DNA of 64,000 bases from JBHGAV01 sp041946685 (GCA_041946685.1 JBHGAV010000013.1:11999-75998), one strand, 5' to 3'. Shown: positions 49,420 to 59,097, counted from the first letter of the stretch. Program-made: numbers and translations. Notes: generated from the letters alone by a model not told the origin.

Positions 49420-50517
49420 TCAGTGCACCAGCACCGCGTACGCCCGGCGGGCAACGATCAGCTCTTCATTGGTGGCAAGCGCCAGCACGGCAACGGGCGA
49501 GGTGCCCGGCGAGATAAGCCGGTCCCCTTTCCCTTGTTCGTTGCGCTCCCGGTCCAGCCGGATGCCGAGGAACTCCAGGCCCGCGCAGCAGGCCGCGCGG
49601 AGCCGCGGCGAGTTCTCGCCGATCCCCCCGGTGAACGCCACCGCGTCCACGCCCCCCATAGCAGCCGCATAGGCGCCGATGGTCTTGCGCACCTCGTAGG
49701 CGAAAACGTGGAGCGCCAGCGCCGCGTCCTCGCTCCCCGCCGCTGCTGCCTGCTCCACGTCCCTGACGTCGCCGCCGGCGACACCGGAGAGGCCCGCCAG
49801 CCCGCCCCCTTTGGCCAGTTGTTCGCGCACCTCGTTCACCGCCCATCCGCGCTTGTCCATCATGTAGAGCACGGCGAACACGTCCAGGTCTCCGGAACGC
49901 GTGGCGTTCTCCAGCCCGGACTGAGGCGAAAAGCCCATGGTGGTGTCCACGCTTCTGCCCCGGTCGATCGCGCACATCGACGAACTCCCGCCCAGGTGGC
50001 AGCTCACCAGCCGGAGCGCGTCCCCGGGCTTCGCCAGCAGCTCTGCCGCGCGTTCGCCGATGTAGCGATGAGAGGCCCCATGAAAGCCGTAGCGCCGTAT
50101 GCCGTGCTTTTCGCGCCATTCGGGAGGGACCCCGTAGCGGGCCACGTACTCGGGCATGGTGGCGTGGAACTCGGTCTCAAAGGCCGCCACCAGGGGAATG
50201 CCGGGCATGGCCTCGCGGAAAGCGCGGATGGCGGCGAGGTAGATCGTGTTGTGCGCCGGAGCGGCCGGAAGGAACTCCTCCATCGCCGCGATCACGCCGT
50301 CGTCGATCAGGAAGGTGCCGCGGTAGCGCGGGCCGGCATGGACGGCCTTGAAGCCCACGGCGTCGATGGGCACGTCGCCGACTCGGATTTCGGCCACCGC
50401 ATCGCGGTAGTCCTGGACACGTTCGAGGCGACCCTTGGAGATGACGCGCTCGGAGGGCATCTCCAGCACCTGGTACTTGAGAGAAGTGGAGCCGAGGTTG
50501 GGGATCAGCAGGTTCAT
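49420..50517 (-). CDS. Acetate/propionate-kinase-like protein
   Basis: The 365-residue protein follows AckA along its length: NLGSTSLKYQV at the start, APAHNTIYL, RYGFHGASHRY, CHLGGSSSMCAIDRGRSVDTTMGF, NATRSGDLD and FTGGIGENSPRLR. Some conserved residues are changed: the usual HRxVHGG segment is FKAVHAG (the substrate Arg is Lys), and VFDTAFH is AFETEFH (the Asp is Glu). It is also shorter than the usual ~400 residues. It may phosphorylate another short-chain acid or be altered in activity. It starts 4 bases after the beta-galactosidase stop. Confidence 0.8.
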   Translation of the reverse strand: MNLLIPNLGSTSLKYQVLEMPSERVISKGRLERVQDYRDAVAEIRVGDVPIDAVGFKAVHAGPRYRGTFLIDDGVIAAMEEFLPAAPAHNTIYLAAIRAFREAMPGIPLVAAFETEFHATMPEYVARYGVPPEWREKHGIRRYGFHGASHRYIGERAAELLAKPGDALRLVSCHLGGSSSMCAIDRGRSVDTTMGFSPQSGLENATRSGDLDVFAVLYMMDKRGWAVNEVREQLAKGGGLAGLSGVAGGDVRDVEQAAAAGSEDAALALHVFAYEVRKTIGAYAAAMGGVDAVAFTGGIGENSPRLRAACCAGLEFLGIRLDRERNEQGKGDRLISPGTSPVAVLALATNEELIVARRAYAVLVH

Positions 50518-50521
50518 TCGA

Positions 50522-53500
50522 TCAGAACGCCTCCCTGGTCAAGGAAGCAAAGTCGCCCGAGACAGGCGCAAGCCGGTACCGGTAGGAATGGGGCTGGTCG
50601 CCCGGGATCCGGTAGGGCGGCAAGGGAAGGGCCCTCTCGCTCCAGCTATCGACGCCGCCCACGCCCATCTGCTTAAGGTCGAGGTTGAGGTAGACCTGCG
50701 GACGGCGCGTCAGCCGGAAGGAATAGTCGGCCGCTTCGATCTCGTCCTTGGGGTAGTGGTAGGCGCTCACGCTGAGCGCCGGCGCGCCGATCGCCACCAG
50801 GCCGACGCCCTTCCTGTTGGTGAGCGCCACCCAGCGGACATCGACCTTGTTGCTGTTCTCCTGCGGCTTGGCAAACTCGTTCCACTGCTCCGCTACGGTG
50901 GACCGGAAAACGCCGACCCGTTCGAAGTCCCGGTCGATGTAGGTCGGCACGGGCCCCCGGCCATACCAGGCGATGTTGTCGAAACCGGCCGCAACCACCA
51001 GTTCGGTTCCAAAGCGCGGCATCATGGGCGGCCTGGCGGCGCCCGGCTGATAGGAGGCTTCGACGATGACATCGCCGCTGCCGTAAACGGTGTAAGCAAG
51101 CGTGTACGCCGCTCCTACCGAAGGCAGGTCGGCCCGCACCGTCACCTTCCCTGTGCGTTCATCGATTCTCTCGACATCCACTCCCTTCACGCTCCAACCC
51201 TGACCGGCCGACCGCCAGGCCGGAAAGCCCAAGGATGGATTCTTCTGGAGATAGCGCTGAACAGACCGCCATCCGCCGATGTCGTTCTCGGTCATGGCCC
51301 GCCAGAAGTCCGGAACCGGCCCACGCTCCAGCAGGCGCTGCCCCTTGTACGTGTAATCGCTCAGAAGACCGAAGTTCGTGTCGAACGTAACCGCGAAATC
51401 GGGCCCGGAAAGCCTGGCGCGGTTGCCCTCGTTGGATATGACGAGCGGCGGCATCTGCGCGGTTCTCAAGCGTGGCCTGGCCGCCTCCCAGGGCAGCTTG
51501 AACTGCTCCCAGGAGATCTCGTGACCCTTCTTCGCCCAGGAGGTGTCGCTTCTCAGCACGAAGCTGAGGTTCAGCCAGTATTCGACGCCCGGCTCGGGAC
51601 TCACGGCGGGCAATGGGACGGTGAACTCCCGCTCTTGCTTGGGCTCGATATCGAGCACGGGCAAGGTTCCGGAGGCGATCGTGCGCCCCTCGGCCTTCAC
51701 TTCCCAGCGGCCCTCGGCCAGGTCCCTGGGATTCAGAAAGTCGAACCAACTCTTGACCTTGATGCGGCCGGCCTTCAGGTCGACCGCCGAGCCGTGAAGG
51801 TACCGGTAGACGTACTTGATGGCCCACAGGCCGCCATGCGGGTCGCGGTCGGCGCCCACCAGACCGTTCTGGCAGAAACTGTTGTCGTTGAACATGCCGA
51901 TCCGGTCCTCCCACCAGCCGCCGTAAGCCAGGAAGGTCTTCTTGCCTCCGGGCGTCTGGTATTCGGCCGGAACGGGCTGGCGGAGGCCCTGGTCCACCCA
52001 GTCCCAGACGAAGGCGCCGGCGGCGTTGATGCCGGAGTAGAGCAGGTCCCAGTATTCCTTGAGGGCGCCGTTGCTGTTGCCCATGGCGTGTGTGTACTCG
52101 ACCAGCAGCAGAGGCATGTCGGGACGCTTCTTCGCCAACTGGAGCGACCGCTCGGGCGTCGGATACATCCAGGAGTAGAAATCAGAGTTCGGGCCGTCCA
52201 GGCGGCTGCTGCCTTCGTAGTGAAAGGGGCGCGAAGGGTCGCGCTGTTTGGTCCACCTGTAGACGGCCGCGACGTTGGGCCCGTCGCCGCTCTCGTTGCC
52301 CAGGGACCAGATGACGACCGATGGATGGTTCTTGTCCCGCTCCACCATGCGCTGGATCCGGTCCAGGTAGAGCGGGCCCCACTCGGGGTCGTTGCTGAGG
52401 CGGTTCTTGGCGTCGTTGCCGTAGCCGTGGCACTCGATGTTGCCCTCGTCGATGACGTAGATCCCATAGCGGTCGCACAGCTCGTACCACAGCGGATCGT
52501 TGGGATAGTGCGAGGTGCGCACGGCGTTGACGTTGAACCGCTTCATGATCTCGATATCCTTGATCATGAGCTCGCGGCTAACGTGATGCCCCGTGTCCGG
52601 GCTGTGCTCGTGACGGTTGACTCCCTTCAGAAGAATCGCCTTGCCATTCACCCAGAACCTGGAATCCTTGATCTCGACCTTCCGGAAACCAATGCTGGCG
52701 GGGACCACTTCGACAGGGCCCCCTGAGGCGTCATTGAGCGTGAGCAGCATCCGGTACAGGTATGGCGTCTCCGCGGACCACTTCCTGGGGTTGCTGACGC
52801 TGACCGAGAACGTGACCTCGCCCTCGGCGCCGCCCGGCTGAATCTTCTGCGTCTGCGGCTGAAAGACCGGCTTTCCGGCTGCGTCCTCCAGTTCCATCGT
52901 CATCGAACCCGCGGTCAGCTTGCCGCCGTAGTTGGTCAGGCTGGCCTTGACCCGCAGGGTAGCGTCGCGATAGGCGGCATCCAGATCGGTGATGACCTCG
53001 AAATCGCGGATGTGCTGGCGGTCCGAGCTCCACAGGTAGACGTCCCGGTAAATCCCGCTGAGCCGGAACATGTCCTGGTCTTCCAGGTAAGCGCCGTCGC
53101 TGAAGCGGTAGACTTCCACGGCGGCCAGGTTCCTGCCCGGTTTCACGTACCTCGTGATGTTGAACTCGGCGACCGTCCGGCTGTCCTCGTTGTAGCCGAC
53201 CTTCTCACCGTTCACCCACAAATAGAAGGCCGAATCCACGCCGGCGAAGTGCAGAAAGACCTCCCGCCCGGCCCAGGAATCGGGTAGGTTGAACACCGTC
53301 CGGTAGCTGCCGACGGAATTGCGCTCTTTGGGAACAACCGGCGGGCCGTTCGTGTCGACCGGGAACGGATAGACGATGTTCGTGTAGATCGGGATGTCGC
53401 AGCCGTGGAGCTGGTAGTTGGACGGCACGGGAATCGTGCGCCACTTCGCGTCGTCGAAGTCCTGCCGGTAAAAGGCGACCGGCCGGCTGGCCGGATTCGG

Positions 53501-53719
53501 AGCACAGTTGAACTTCCAGTTGCCGTTCAGGGACTGGAACCAGGGGGAACGCGCTGGATTCCCTTCCCTGGCGAGCGCCGCCGTGGGGTAGATCATCGCG
53601 GTGGCGCGCGGCCGTTCCACGTTGACCTTGTAGACGGACACGTTGTCCCATTCGGGACGCTCCTGCGCGAAAACGGGAAAGACGATTATCGAGAGAAGGC
53701 AGCCGAGAATCTTCCTCAT
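50522..53719 (-). CDS. Exported beta-galactosidase (GH2, LacZ type)
   Basis: The 1065-residue enzyme has a signal peptide (MRKILGCLLSIIVFPVFAQ), unusual for LacZ but common in environmental GH2 enzymes, so it should act in the periplasm or outside. GH2 modules follow in order: sugar-binding domain (about 60-230), immunoglobulin-like domain, the TIM barrel (about 355-620) with acid/base WSLGNESGDG near residue 473 and nucleophile LLVEYTHAMGNSNG near residue 540, then the large C-terminal beta-gal domain. It hydrolyses terminal beta-galactosides. A TACAGT -10 lies six bases before the ATG, and no ribosome site is seen. Confidence 0.93.
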   Translation of the reverse strand: MRKILGCLLSIIVFPVFAQERPEWDNVSVYKVNVERPRATAMIYPTAALAREGNPARSPWFQSLNGNWKFNCAPNPASRPVAFYRQDFDDAKWRTIPVPSNYQLHGCDIPIYTNIVYPFPVDTNGPPVVPKERNSVGSYRTVFNLPDSWAGREVFLHFAGVDSAFYLWVNGEKVGYNEDSRTVAEFNITRYVKPGRNLAAVEVYRFSDGAYLEDQDMFRLSGIYRDVYLWSSDRQHIRDFEVITDLDAAYRDATLRVKASLTNYGGKLTAGSMTMELEDAAGKPVFQPQTQKIQPGGAEGEVTFSVSVSNPRKWSAETPYLYRMLLTLNDASGGPVEVVPASIGFRKVEIKDSRFWVNGKAILLKGVNRHEHSPDTGHHVSRELMIKDIEIMKRFNVNAVRTSHYPNDPLWYELCDRYGIYVIDEGNIECHGYGNDAKNRLSNDPEWGPLYLDRIQRMVERDKNHPSVVIWSLGNESGDGPNVAAVYRWTKQRDPSRPFHYEGSSRLDGPNSDFYSWMYPTPERSLQLAKKRPDMPLLLVEYTHAMGNSNGALKEYWDLLYSGINAAGAFVWDWVDQGLRQPVPAEYQTPGGKKTFLAYGGWWEDRIGMFNDNSFCQNGLVGADRDPHGGLWAIKYVYRYLHGSAVDLKAGRIKVKSWFDFLNPRDLAEGRWEVKAEGRTIASGTLPVLDIEPKQEREFTVPLPAVSPEPGVEYWLNLSFVLRSDTSWAKKGHEISWEQFKLPWEAARPRLRTAQMPPLVISNEGNRARLSGPDFAVTFDTNFGLLSDYTYKGQRLLERGPVPDFWRAMTENDIGGWRSVQRYLQKNPSLGFPAWRSAGQGWSVKGVDVERIDERTGKVTVRADLPSVGAAYTLAYTVYGSGDVIVEASYQPGAARPPMMPRFGTELVVAAGFDNIAWYGRGPVPTYIDRDFERVGVFRSTVAEQWNEFAKPQENSNKVDVRWVALTNRKGVGLVAIGAPALSVSAYHYPKDEIEAADYSFRLTRRPQVYLNLDLKQMGVGGVDSWSERALPLPPYRIPGDQPHSYRYRLAPVSGDFASLTREAF

Positions 53720-53725
53720 GGTTCG

Positions 53726-53731
53726 ACTGTA
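53726..53731 (-). promoter_or_regulatory. Predicted -10 of the beta-galactosidase gene
   Basis: TACAGT on the minus strand ends six bases before the ATG at 53719, leaving no room for a leader. The -35 region is poor. The same six-base arrangement is seen before rhaA and pstS. Confidence 0.35.
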
Positions 53732-53760
53732 CCCCAGAATCGGCCAGTGCGATAATTGGC

Positions 53761-56028
53761 GTGAAAACCATGGGCCAGACTGCGCAGCCGAGCCTTGCTG
53801 AAACCCCGCGAAGCTTCTTACCGGAAGGTCACGGGTCCGCCAGACGGGACTTGTTCGCGGCGAGCGCCCTGTTTCTCTTTCTGGAGCTCGCCTTCATCCG
53901 CTGGCTTCCCGCGCACGTCCTGTTTCTGACGTTCTTCACGAACACGGTTCTACTGGCGTCTTTTCTGGGCCTGTCGCTGGGCTGCCTGGCAGCCCGGCGC
54001 CGGCGCAACTACCTCGTCCTGACGCCGCTGCTGCTGCTGGTTTCGCTGGCGGCGGGGATCGGCATGGAGTGGGTGCGGCTCGCTCTCCAGGACATCATCG
54101 ACGTGGGTGGAAACCGGGCTGCGCCCCAAATGGTTTACTTCGGGGCCGAACTGCGCGTGGCCGACGTGGCCTCGTTTGCCGTCCCCATCGAATGGGTGGC
54201 GGGATTCTTCTTCGCGCTGGTTGCCGCGACCATGGTGGGCGTGGGTCAACTGCTGGGCCGCCGTCTGGCGGCGATTCCTAACGCCGTGGAAGCCTACATG
54301 GTGAACGTGGGCGGCAGCCTAGCCGGAATCGTGCTGTTTCAGGCCTGCTCGTGGTGGCTTTCTCCGGTCTGGTGGTTCGGGCTGGCGGCGGCAGGACTCG
54401 CCTGGTTCCTTTTCAACGAGGCGCCGCGGAGGTGGTGGGCAATCGGTGCCTGCGCCGCGACTCCGCTCCTCCTGCTGGTCCCCGGCCACTACTCCATCGG
54501 CGTGATTCTGGAGAAGTTTCCGCAGGAGGCCTGGTCCCCTTACTACCGCATCAACTACGCGCCGGATACGCGCACGATCGCGGTGAACCTGCTGGGACAC
54601 CAGAACATGGTGAGCCGGAACGAACCGTTCCCTGCCTACGCGATCCCCTACCTGCTGAACCGCGATGCCTCACAGCCGCGTTTCCGCGAAGTCCTCATCA
54701 TCGGAGCGGGATCCGGCAACGATGTGAGCCGTGCGCTCCAGTGGGGGGCGCCTGACGCACGCATCGACGCCGTCGAGATTGACCCCGTCATCCAGAGACT
54801 GGGGCGTGACAACCACCCTGACAGACCCTATCAGGACCCGCGGGTCACCGTGCACCTGACCGACGGCCGGAACTTCCTGCGATCCACCCGGCGCAAGTAC
54901 GACCTGGTCGTCTTCGCCCTGATCGACTCGCTGGTGCTGCACAGCAGCGTCAGCAACCTCCGCCTGGAAAGCTACCTGTTCACCGAGGAGGCCCTGGCCG
55001 ACGTGCGGCGGGTCCTTCGCGATGACGGTCTGTTCGTCATGTACAACTACTTCCGGCAGGGCTGGATCGTGGGCCGGCTGGCAAAGACCACGCAGTCTGT
55101 CTTCGGCGGGCAGCCGCTGGTTCTGACCTTGCCGGAGCGCGAAACGATTGCGGCGGACGCGAAGGCGGAAGGATTCACACTGATCTTCAGCGGACCCAGG
55201 GCTCCGGCGATCGAGCGCCCATTCCGTGCAAAAGGCCCGTACCGACTTCCGGCAGATAGCGCCCCCGGCCTCTCATCGCCGGACGGATTCGCCCCGGTTG
55301 CAGGCGGCAACTTCATCCGCCTGAGCCCGGCGAGAGTGGAGATGCCGGCCGGCCTAGGCACGGCTCGTGACACCTGGCCGTTTCTCTATCTGCGCAGTCC
55401 CATGATCCCGAGCCTGGTTTGGCGCGGGATCCTCGTAATGGGGCTGATCTCGCTCGGGATGCTGCGGGTGTTCGGGTGGCGCACCGGGAGCTGGGAATCC
55501 GCCGGGCTGAACCTGACGATGCTGCTGCTGGGCGCCGGGTTCATGCTGTTGGAGACGAAAGCCGTGGTGCACATGGCGCTCATTTTCGGCAGCACCTGGA
55601 TCGTGAATGCAGTGGTGTTTTCCGCGGTGCTGGTCATGATCCTGTTCGCCAACCTTTGGGTCTTGCGGCGCAACCCCGGCCGCATGACCCTCTACTATGC
55701 CGGACTGGTGGCCACGCTCGCGCTGAACGTGACGGTCCCACTCGACAGCTTTCTGGGATGGCCCCTCGCGGCGAGGGCAGTCGCCGCCGGGGCGCTGGTT
55801 CTGGCGCCAGTCTACTGTGCGGGAATTATCTTCGCCATGCTCTTCCGGCGGGCGAAACGGCCCGAGCAGGCGCTGGCCTACAACACGGCGGGCGCCATGC
55901 TGGGGGGATTCGCCGAGAGCGGTTCGTTGGTCATCGGCTTTCAGTATCTGCTCGGCGTGGCGGCCTTGATCTACCTGGCCTCCTGGGCCGCGGCGGCGCG
56001 GACCCCTTCCCGCCCGGCGGTACAATAG
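53761..56028 (+). CDS. Membrane protein with spermidine-synthase-like methyltransferase domain
   Basis: The 755-residue protein starts at GTG 53761 or ATG 53770. It has about six or seven membrane segments in the first 240 residues, a soluble Rossmann-type domain (about 260-470) with LIIGAGSGNDVSRALQ, DAVEIDPVIQRLGRDN, TDGRNFLRSTRRKYDLVV and LRDDGLFVMYNYFR, and a second block of about seven membrane segments at the C-terminus. The soluble domain has the SAM/dcSAM-binding features of spermidine synthase-like proteins. A membrane-embedded enzyme of this shape is predicted, but its substrate is unknown and polyamine synthesis is not established. Confidence 0.8.
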   Translation: MKTMGQTAQPSLAETPRSFLPEGHGSARRDLFAASALFLFLELAFIRWLPAHVLFLTFFTNTVLLASFLGLSLGCLAARRRRNYLVLTPLLLLVSLAAGIGMEWVRLALQDIIDVGGNRAAPQMVYFGAELRVADVASFAVPIEWVAGFFFALVAATMVGVGQLLGRRLAAIPNAVEAYMVNVGGSLAGIVLFQACSWWLSPVWWFGLAAAGLAWFLFNEAPRRWWAIGACAATPLLLLVPGHYSIGVILEKFPQEAWSPYYRINYAPDTRTIAVNLLGHQNMVSRNEPFPAYAIPYLLNRDASQPRFREVLIIGAGSGNDVSRALQWGAPDARIDAVEIDPVIQRLGRDNHPDRPYQDPRVTVHLTDGRNFLRSTRRKYDLVVFALIDSLVLHSSVSNLRLESYLFTEEALADVRRVLRDDGLFVMYNYFRQGWIVGRLAKTTQSVFGGQPLVLTLPERETIAADAKAEGFTLIFSGPRAPAIERPFRAKGPYRLPADSAPGLSSPDGFAPVAGGNFIRLSPARVEMPAGLGTARDTWPFLYLRSPMIPSLVWRGILVMGLISLGMLRVFGWRTGSWESAGLNLTMLLLGAGFMLLETKAVVHMALIFGSTWIVNAVVFSAVLVMILFANLWVLRRNPGRMTLYYAGLVATLALNVTVPLDSFLGWPLAARAVAAGALVLAPVYCAGIIFAMLFRRAKRPEQALAYNTAGAMLGGFAESGSLVIGFQYLLGVAALIYLASWAAAARTPSRPAVQ

Positions 56029-56035
56029 TGGCCAA

Positions 56036-57940
56036 ATGCTGCGCAAGATCGGACTGGCATTGCTTTCCGCCGCGTTCGCAGCGGCCTTCGCTCAGAACCC
56101 GTTCAGCCTCAGCGAGAAAGACGAGATCGAGCTCGGCCGCCAAGCCGCGGCGCTGATGGAGAAGGACCTGCTGCTGGTGGAGGAGCCGGCGATCGTCAAG
56201 TATATCGATGCGCTGGGCCAGTCCTTGGTCCAGGTGTCCGGGCGCAAGGGAATTACCTACACCTTCAAGGTCGTGGACAGCCCCGAGATCAACGCATTCG
56301 CGCTGCCGGGCGGTTTCATCTACGTCAACCGGGGACTGATCGAGGCGGCGGACACGCAGGATGAACTGGCCGGCGTCCTGGCGCATGAAATCGGGCACGT
56401 CGTGGCGCGGCACGGCGCCGACCAGGCGGTGCGTGCGGGCATGGTCCAGACCGGGCTCGGCGCACTGGGCGGCCTGCTCGGGCGAGGAACCTCATCGTCA
56501 ATCAGCAAGATGGCCGCCGAAATGGTCGCCGGCGGGGTCTTCATGAGATTCAGCCGGCAAGCCGAACGCGAGGCGGACCGCCTCGGCGCGCGCATGGTGT
56601 ACGACGCCGGGCTCCAGCCGCAGGGCATGGTGAGCTTTTTCGACAAGCTTGCCGGGCTCCAGAAAACCCAGCCCAACGCCGTGCAGAAGTTCTTCCTTTC
56701 GCATCCGAGCCCCGCCGAGCGCTCGAACAATGTCGCCACCTTGATCGCCGGTTACCCTGCCACAGCCAAGTCCGCCGCCGGCCCGGCGGCATTCCAGGAA
56801 GTCAAGAAACTGTTGGCGGCTCTGCCCCGCCCCGAAGTGGAGGCTGCCAAGGCGGCTGCCGCCATCGCCGCCGCCGCCAAGCCCCCCGCCGAGCCGGAGG
56901 CCGATGTCCGGCAGCGCAACGTGATCCGCGACCGTGACATCGCGGCCCGCTTCGCGCCAGTGTTTCACCAGGCTCTCGGACCCTCTCCCCGCTTCGACTA
57001 CATCACCAACTTTGATTTCGACGGGGACTGGAAGGGTGACAACAACTGGAACAACGCCGATGACCGCCGGTATCCCCTCAAGGCCTATGTCTACTATGCC
57101 GTCTTCGAGACGCGCACCCATTTCTTCGTTCACTACGCCGCTTTTCACCCTCGCGATTACAAGGGCGGCGAGAAGCGCGGCGCGCTGCTGAGCGAGGCCA
57201 TGCGGGCCGGGGTCAGCCTCGGCGGCCAGTACGATCCGACGGGACGATCGAACGAAGCGGTCATGGCGCACGAGAATGACCTGGAGGGCGCCTTGATCGT
57301 CGCCGAGAAGAACGGCGAGGACTACACCCAGGCGCGGCTCGTTCTGGTGGAAACGCTCGCTCACAACAATTACCTGAAGTACTCGCCTCCGGGAAGCCCG
57401 CTCGCCGGCGGCGAATCGATCATGGTCGAGGGCGTCCGGCCACGCCTGTTCGTCGAGCCCAAGGGACACGGCATCGAAAGCTGGCGCGACGACGACGTAC
57501 AGCGCAAGGCGGCGGAAAATGGATTCCTGGTGTACATCTTCGGCGCGGCGGCCGAAGATCCGGAGGGGAAGTCAAACGCCTCCATCGGATACGAGTTGCT
57601 GCCGACCTACGAGACTTTCTGGCCTCGCGCACGCTCGGGCGTGAACGAGACCTGCGGCGAACAGCACGACTACGGAATCGTCTCCGCCCACTTTGCAAAG
57701 GGTTCTGAGGATATCTCGGCGCACATACGGCTCGGGGTGATGGGTTCGGCTTTGAACGGGAAGGTCGGCGCGGCCAACATGTCACGGCCGCCTTGGGGCT
57801 GGTTCGACGGGCAGGACCGCGACCGGCCGCTCGGGGAGTGGTTCCTTCAGCCCGCCGAAACCACGCGCCGCCGCTGGAAGCTCCCGGAGTCGTTCTCGAC
57901 GGTCTACACCTACCACCCGTTCCTCGGGCAATTCCGCTGA
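56036..57940 (+). CDS. M48-family metalloprotease fused to an uncharacterised C-terminal domain
   Basis: The 634-residue protein has a signal peptide (about residues 1-19), then an M48 (BepA/LoiP-like) protease domain: the zinc motif HEIGHVVARHG near residue 117, a helical insert, and EREADRLGARMVYDAG about residue 180 with the third ligand Glu. A linker (about 235-295, Ala/Lys/Pro-rich) leads to a second domain of about 330 residues with RFDYITNFDFDGDWKGDNNW, AYVYYAVFETRTHFFVHYAAFHPRDY and a HENDLEGALIVAEK stretch. I do not recognise this domain by name. M48 proteins act in outer-membrane protein quality control. Confidence 0.82.
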   Translation: MLRKIGLALLSAAFAAAFAQNPFSLSEKDEIELGRQAAALMEKDLLLVEEPAIVKYIDALGQSLVQVSGRKGITYTFKVVDSPEINAFALPGGFIYVNRGLIEAADTQDELAGVLAHEIGHVVARHGADQAVRAGMVQTGLGALGGLLGRGTSSSISKMAAEMVAGGVFMRFSRQAEREADRLGARMVYDAGLQPQGMVSFFDKLAGLQKTQPNAVQKFFLSHPSPAERSNNVATLIAGYPATAKSAAGPAAFQEVKKLLAALPRPEVEAAKAAAAIAAAAKPPAEPEADVRQRNVIRDRDIAARFAPVFHQALGPSPRFDYITNFDFDGDWKGDNNWNNADDRRYPLKAYVYYAVFETRTHFFVHYAAFHPRDYKGGEKRGALLSEAMRAGVSLGGQYDPTGRSNEAVMAHENDLEGALIVAEKNGEDYTQARLVLVETLAHNNYLKYSPPGSPLAGGESIMVEGVRPRLFVEPKGHGIESWRDDDVQRKAAENGFLVYIFGAAAEDPEGKSNASIGYELLPTYETFWPRARSGVNETCGEQHDYGIVSAHFAKGSEDISAHIRLGVMGSALNGKVGAANMSRPPWGWFDGQDRDRPLGEWFLQPAETTRRRWKLPESFSTVYTYHPFLGQFR

Positions 57941-57942
57941 GC

Positions 57943-59097
57943 TTAGAGGGGCGGCTTCACATCATCCGGGCCGGGGGCCCGGCGCCCGCCGCCCGTACGG
58001 CGTCCCCGCGGTCCGATCCAGGATCCGTCCTGAACATCGAGCGGCCCGGTCCACTGCAACTGCTGGTCGACTTCGCTGTGCAGCCGGTACTTCTTCTGGA
58101 CGGCTGCAATGGACGCGCCCCGAATATCGATCTTGGCAAGGTCGAAGTTACCCAGGCCCATCTGCCCGCAGTAGACCAAATATCCCACCAGGTTGGCATC
58201 CACTCCCATGCACTCCACGCCCACACGGTCCGCGGCGATGAAGTCGGGAGATGCGATCGCCAGCCGCGACTGGACCGGCGTGCCGGAAGCGGGACCGTTG
58301 CCTTCCATCCCTTCATAGCCGTCAATCACGGCCAGTCCCCAATACGGCTGCATCGTCTGCGCAGTCCACAGCATGTTGACATGCACCAGGTGGAACCCGG
58401 CGTGATACATTACCTTGTGGTTAAACCGTTCCTTTGCCGGCACCTTCGCACCCGAATGAAGCGGCGCCCCCAGCACCATGTTCTTGATCGAAAGAGTGAC
58501 CACCGCATAGTTGTGCGACTTCAGCATCGCCGCGCCGATCACGAAAGCGTCCGGATCGAGCAGCCTGGCTCCCAGGCGAACCGCCACCAGGTGCGCGTTC
58601 TGGTCCAGCAACGCCTGGCTAACGTACTTGCCCTCCTCGTTCAAGTCAACAAGCTCGATTCTGTCCGTCTTGTACTCCTTGATCGCGTCGGGATAGCCGA
58701 AGTTTCGGAATCCGGTCCAGGTGTCGCCCGCGGAAGACTCCACGATGGCGATCGGCCCTTTGAAACGGGGGACGACGTAATCCAGAATGCCGCACAGCGC
58801 GTCCCGGTGGGTCGCCGCCAGTTGATTGGCCGTCGAAACGTTATTCACCTTGATGACCACGCGCTTCTTGGCGAGCATCTTGGGGCGGATCTGGTCGTCC
58901 AAGGCGAGGATGGCCTCGTACACGTTCTTGCGGCGGTCGTTTCCGCTGGTCAAGGCGACGGTGGATCTGTGCGGAAACTCTTTCACGGCGACGGATCCGA
59001 TGGGGATGTCCGCTGTCTGCGCCCGCAAAGGGGCGGCGGCCAGCAGAGCCGCCGGGGCTGAAGACAAAAAGTTACGCCTGGTGAAATAGAGTCTCAT
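57943..59097 (-). CDS. Tat-exported DUF362 protein
   Basis: The ATG at 59097 (384 residues) has an AAGGA five bases upstream and begins with a Tat-type signal (MRLYFTRRNFLSSAPAALLA). The DUF362 domain follows, with VVIKVNNVSTANQLAATH, IAIVESSAGDTWTG and AAMLKSHNYAVVTLSIKNMVLGA, the last being a typical DUF362 segment. Some members bind iron-sulfur clusters, but no cysteine cluster is seen here. Function unknown. It is transcribed 62 bases downstream of rhaA and may belong to its operon. Its 3' end meets the M48 gene with a two-base gap. Confidence 0.8.
   Translation of the reverse strand: MRLYFTRRNFLSSAPAALLAAAPLRAQTADIPIGSVAVKEFPHRSTVALTSGNDRRKNVYEAILALDDQIRPKMLAKKRVVIKVNNVSTANQLAATHRDALCGILDYVVPRFKGPIAIVESSAGDTWTGFRNFGYPDAIKEYKTDRIELVDLNEEGKYVSQALLDQNAHLVAVRLGARLLDPDAFVIGAAMLKSHNYAVVTLSIKNMVLGAPLHSGAKVPAKERFNHKVMYHAGFHLVHVNMLWTAQTMQPYWGLAVIDGYEGMEGNGPASGTPVQSRLAIASPDFIAADRVGVECMGVDANLVGYLVYCGQMGLGNFDLAKIDIRGASIAAVQKKYRLHSEVDQQLQWTGPLDVQDGSWIGPRGRRTGGGRRAPGPDDVKPPL

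Noticed and set aside
50435..52726. 763-codon plus-strand frame
   Set aside because: It is antisense to ackA-like and beta-galactosidase genes, both with catalytic motifs.
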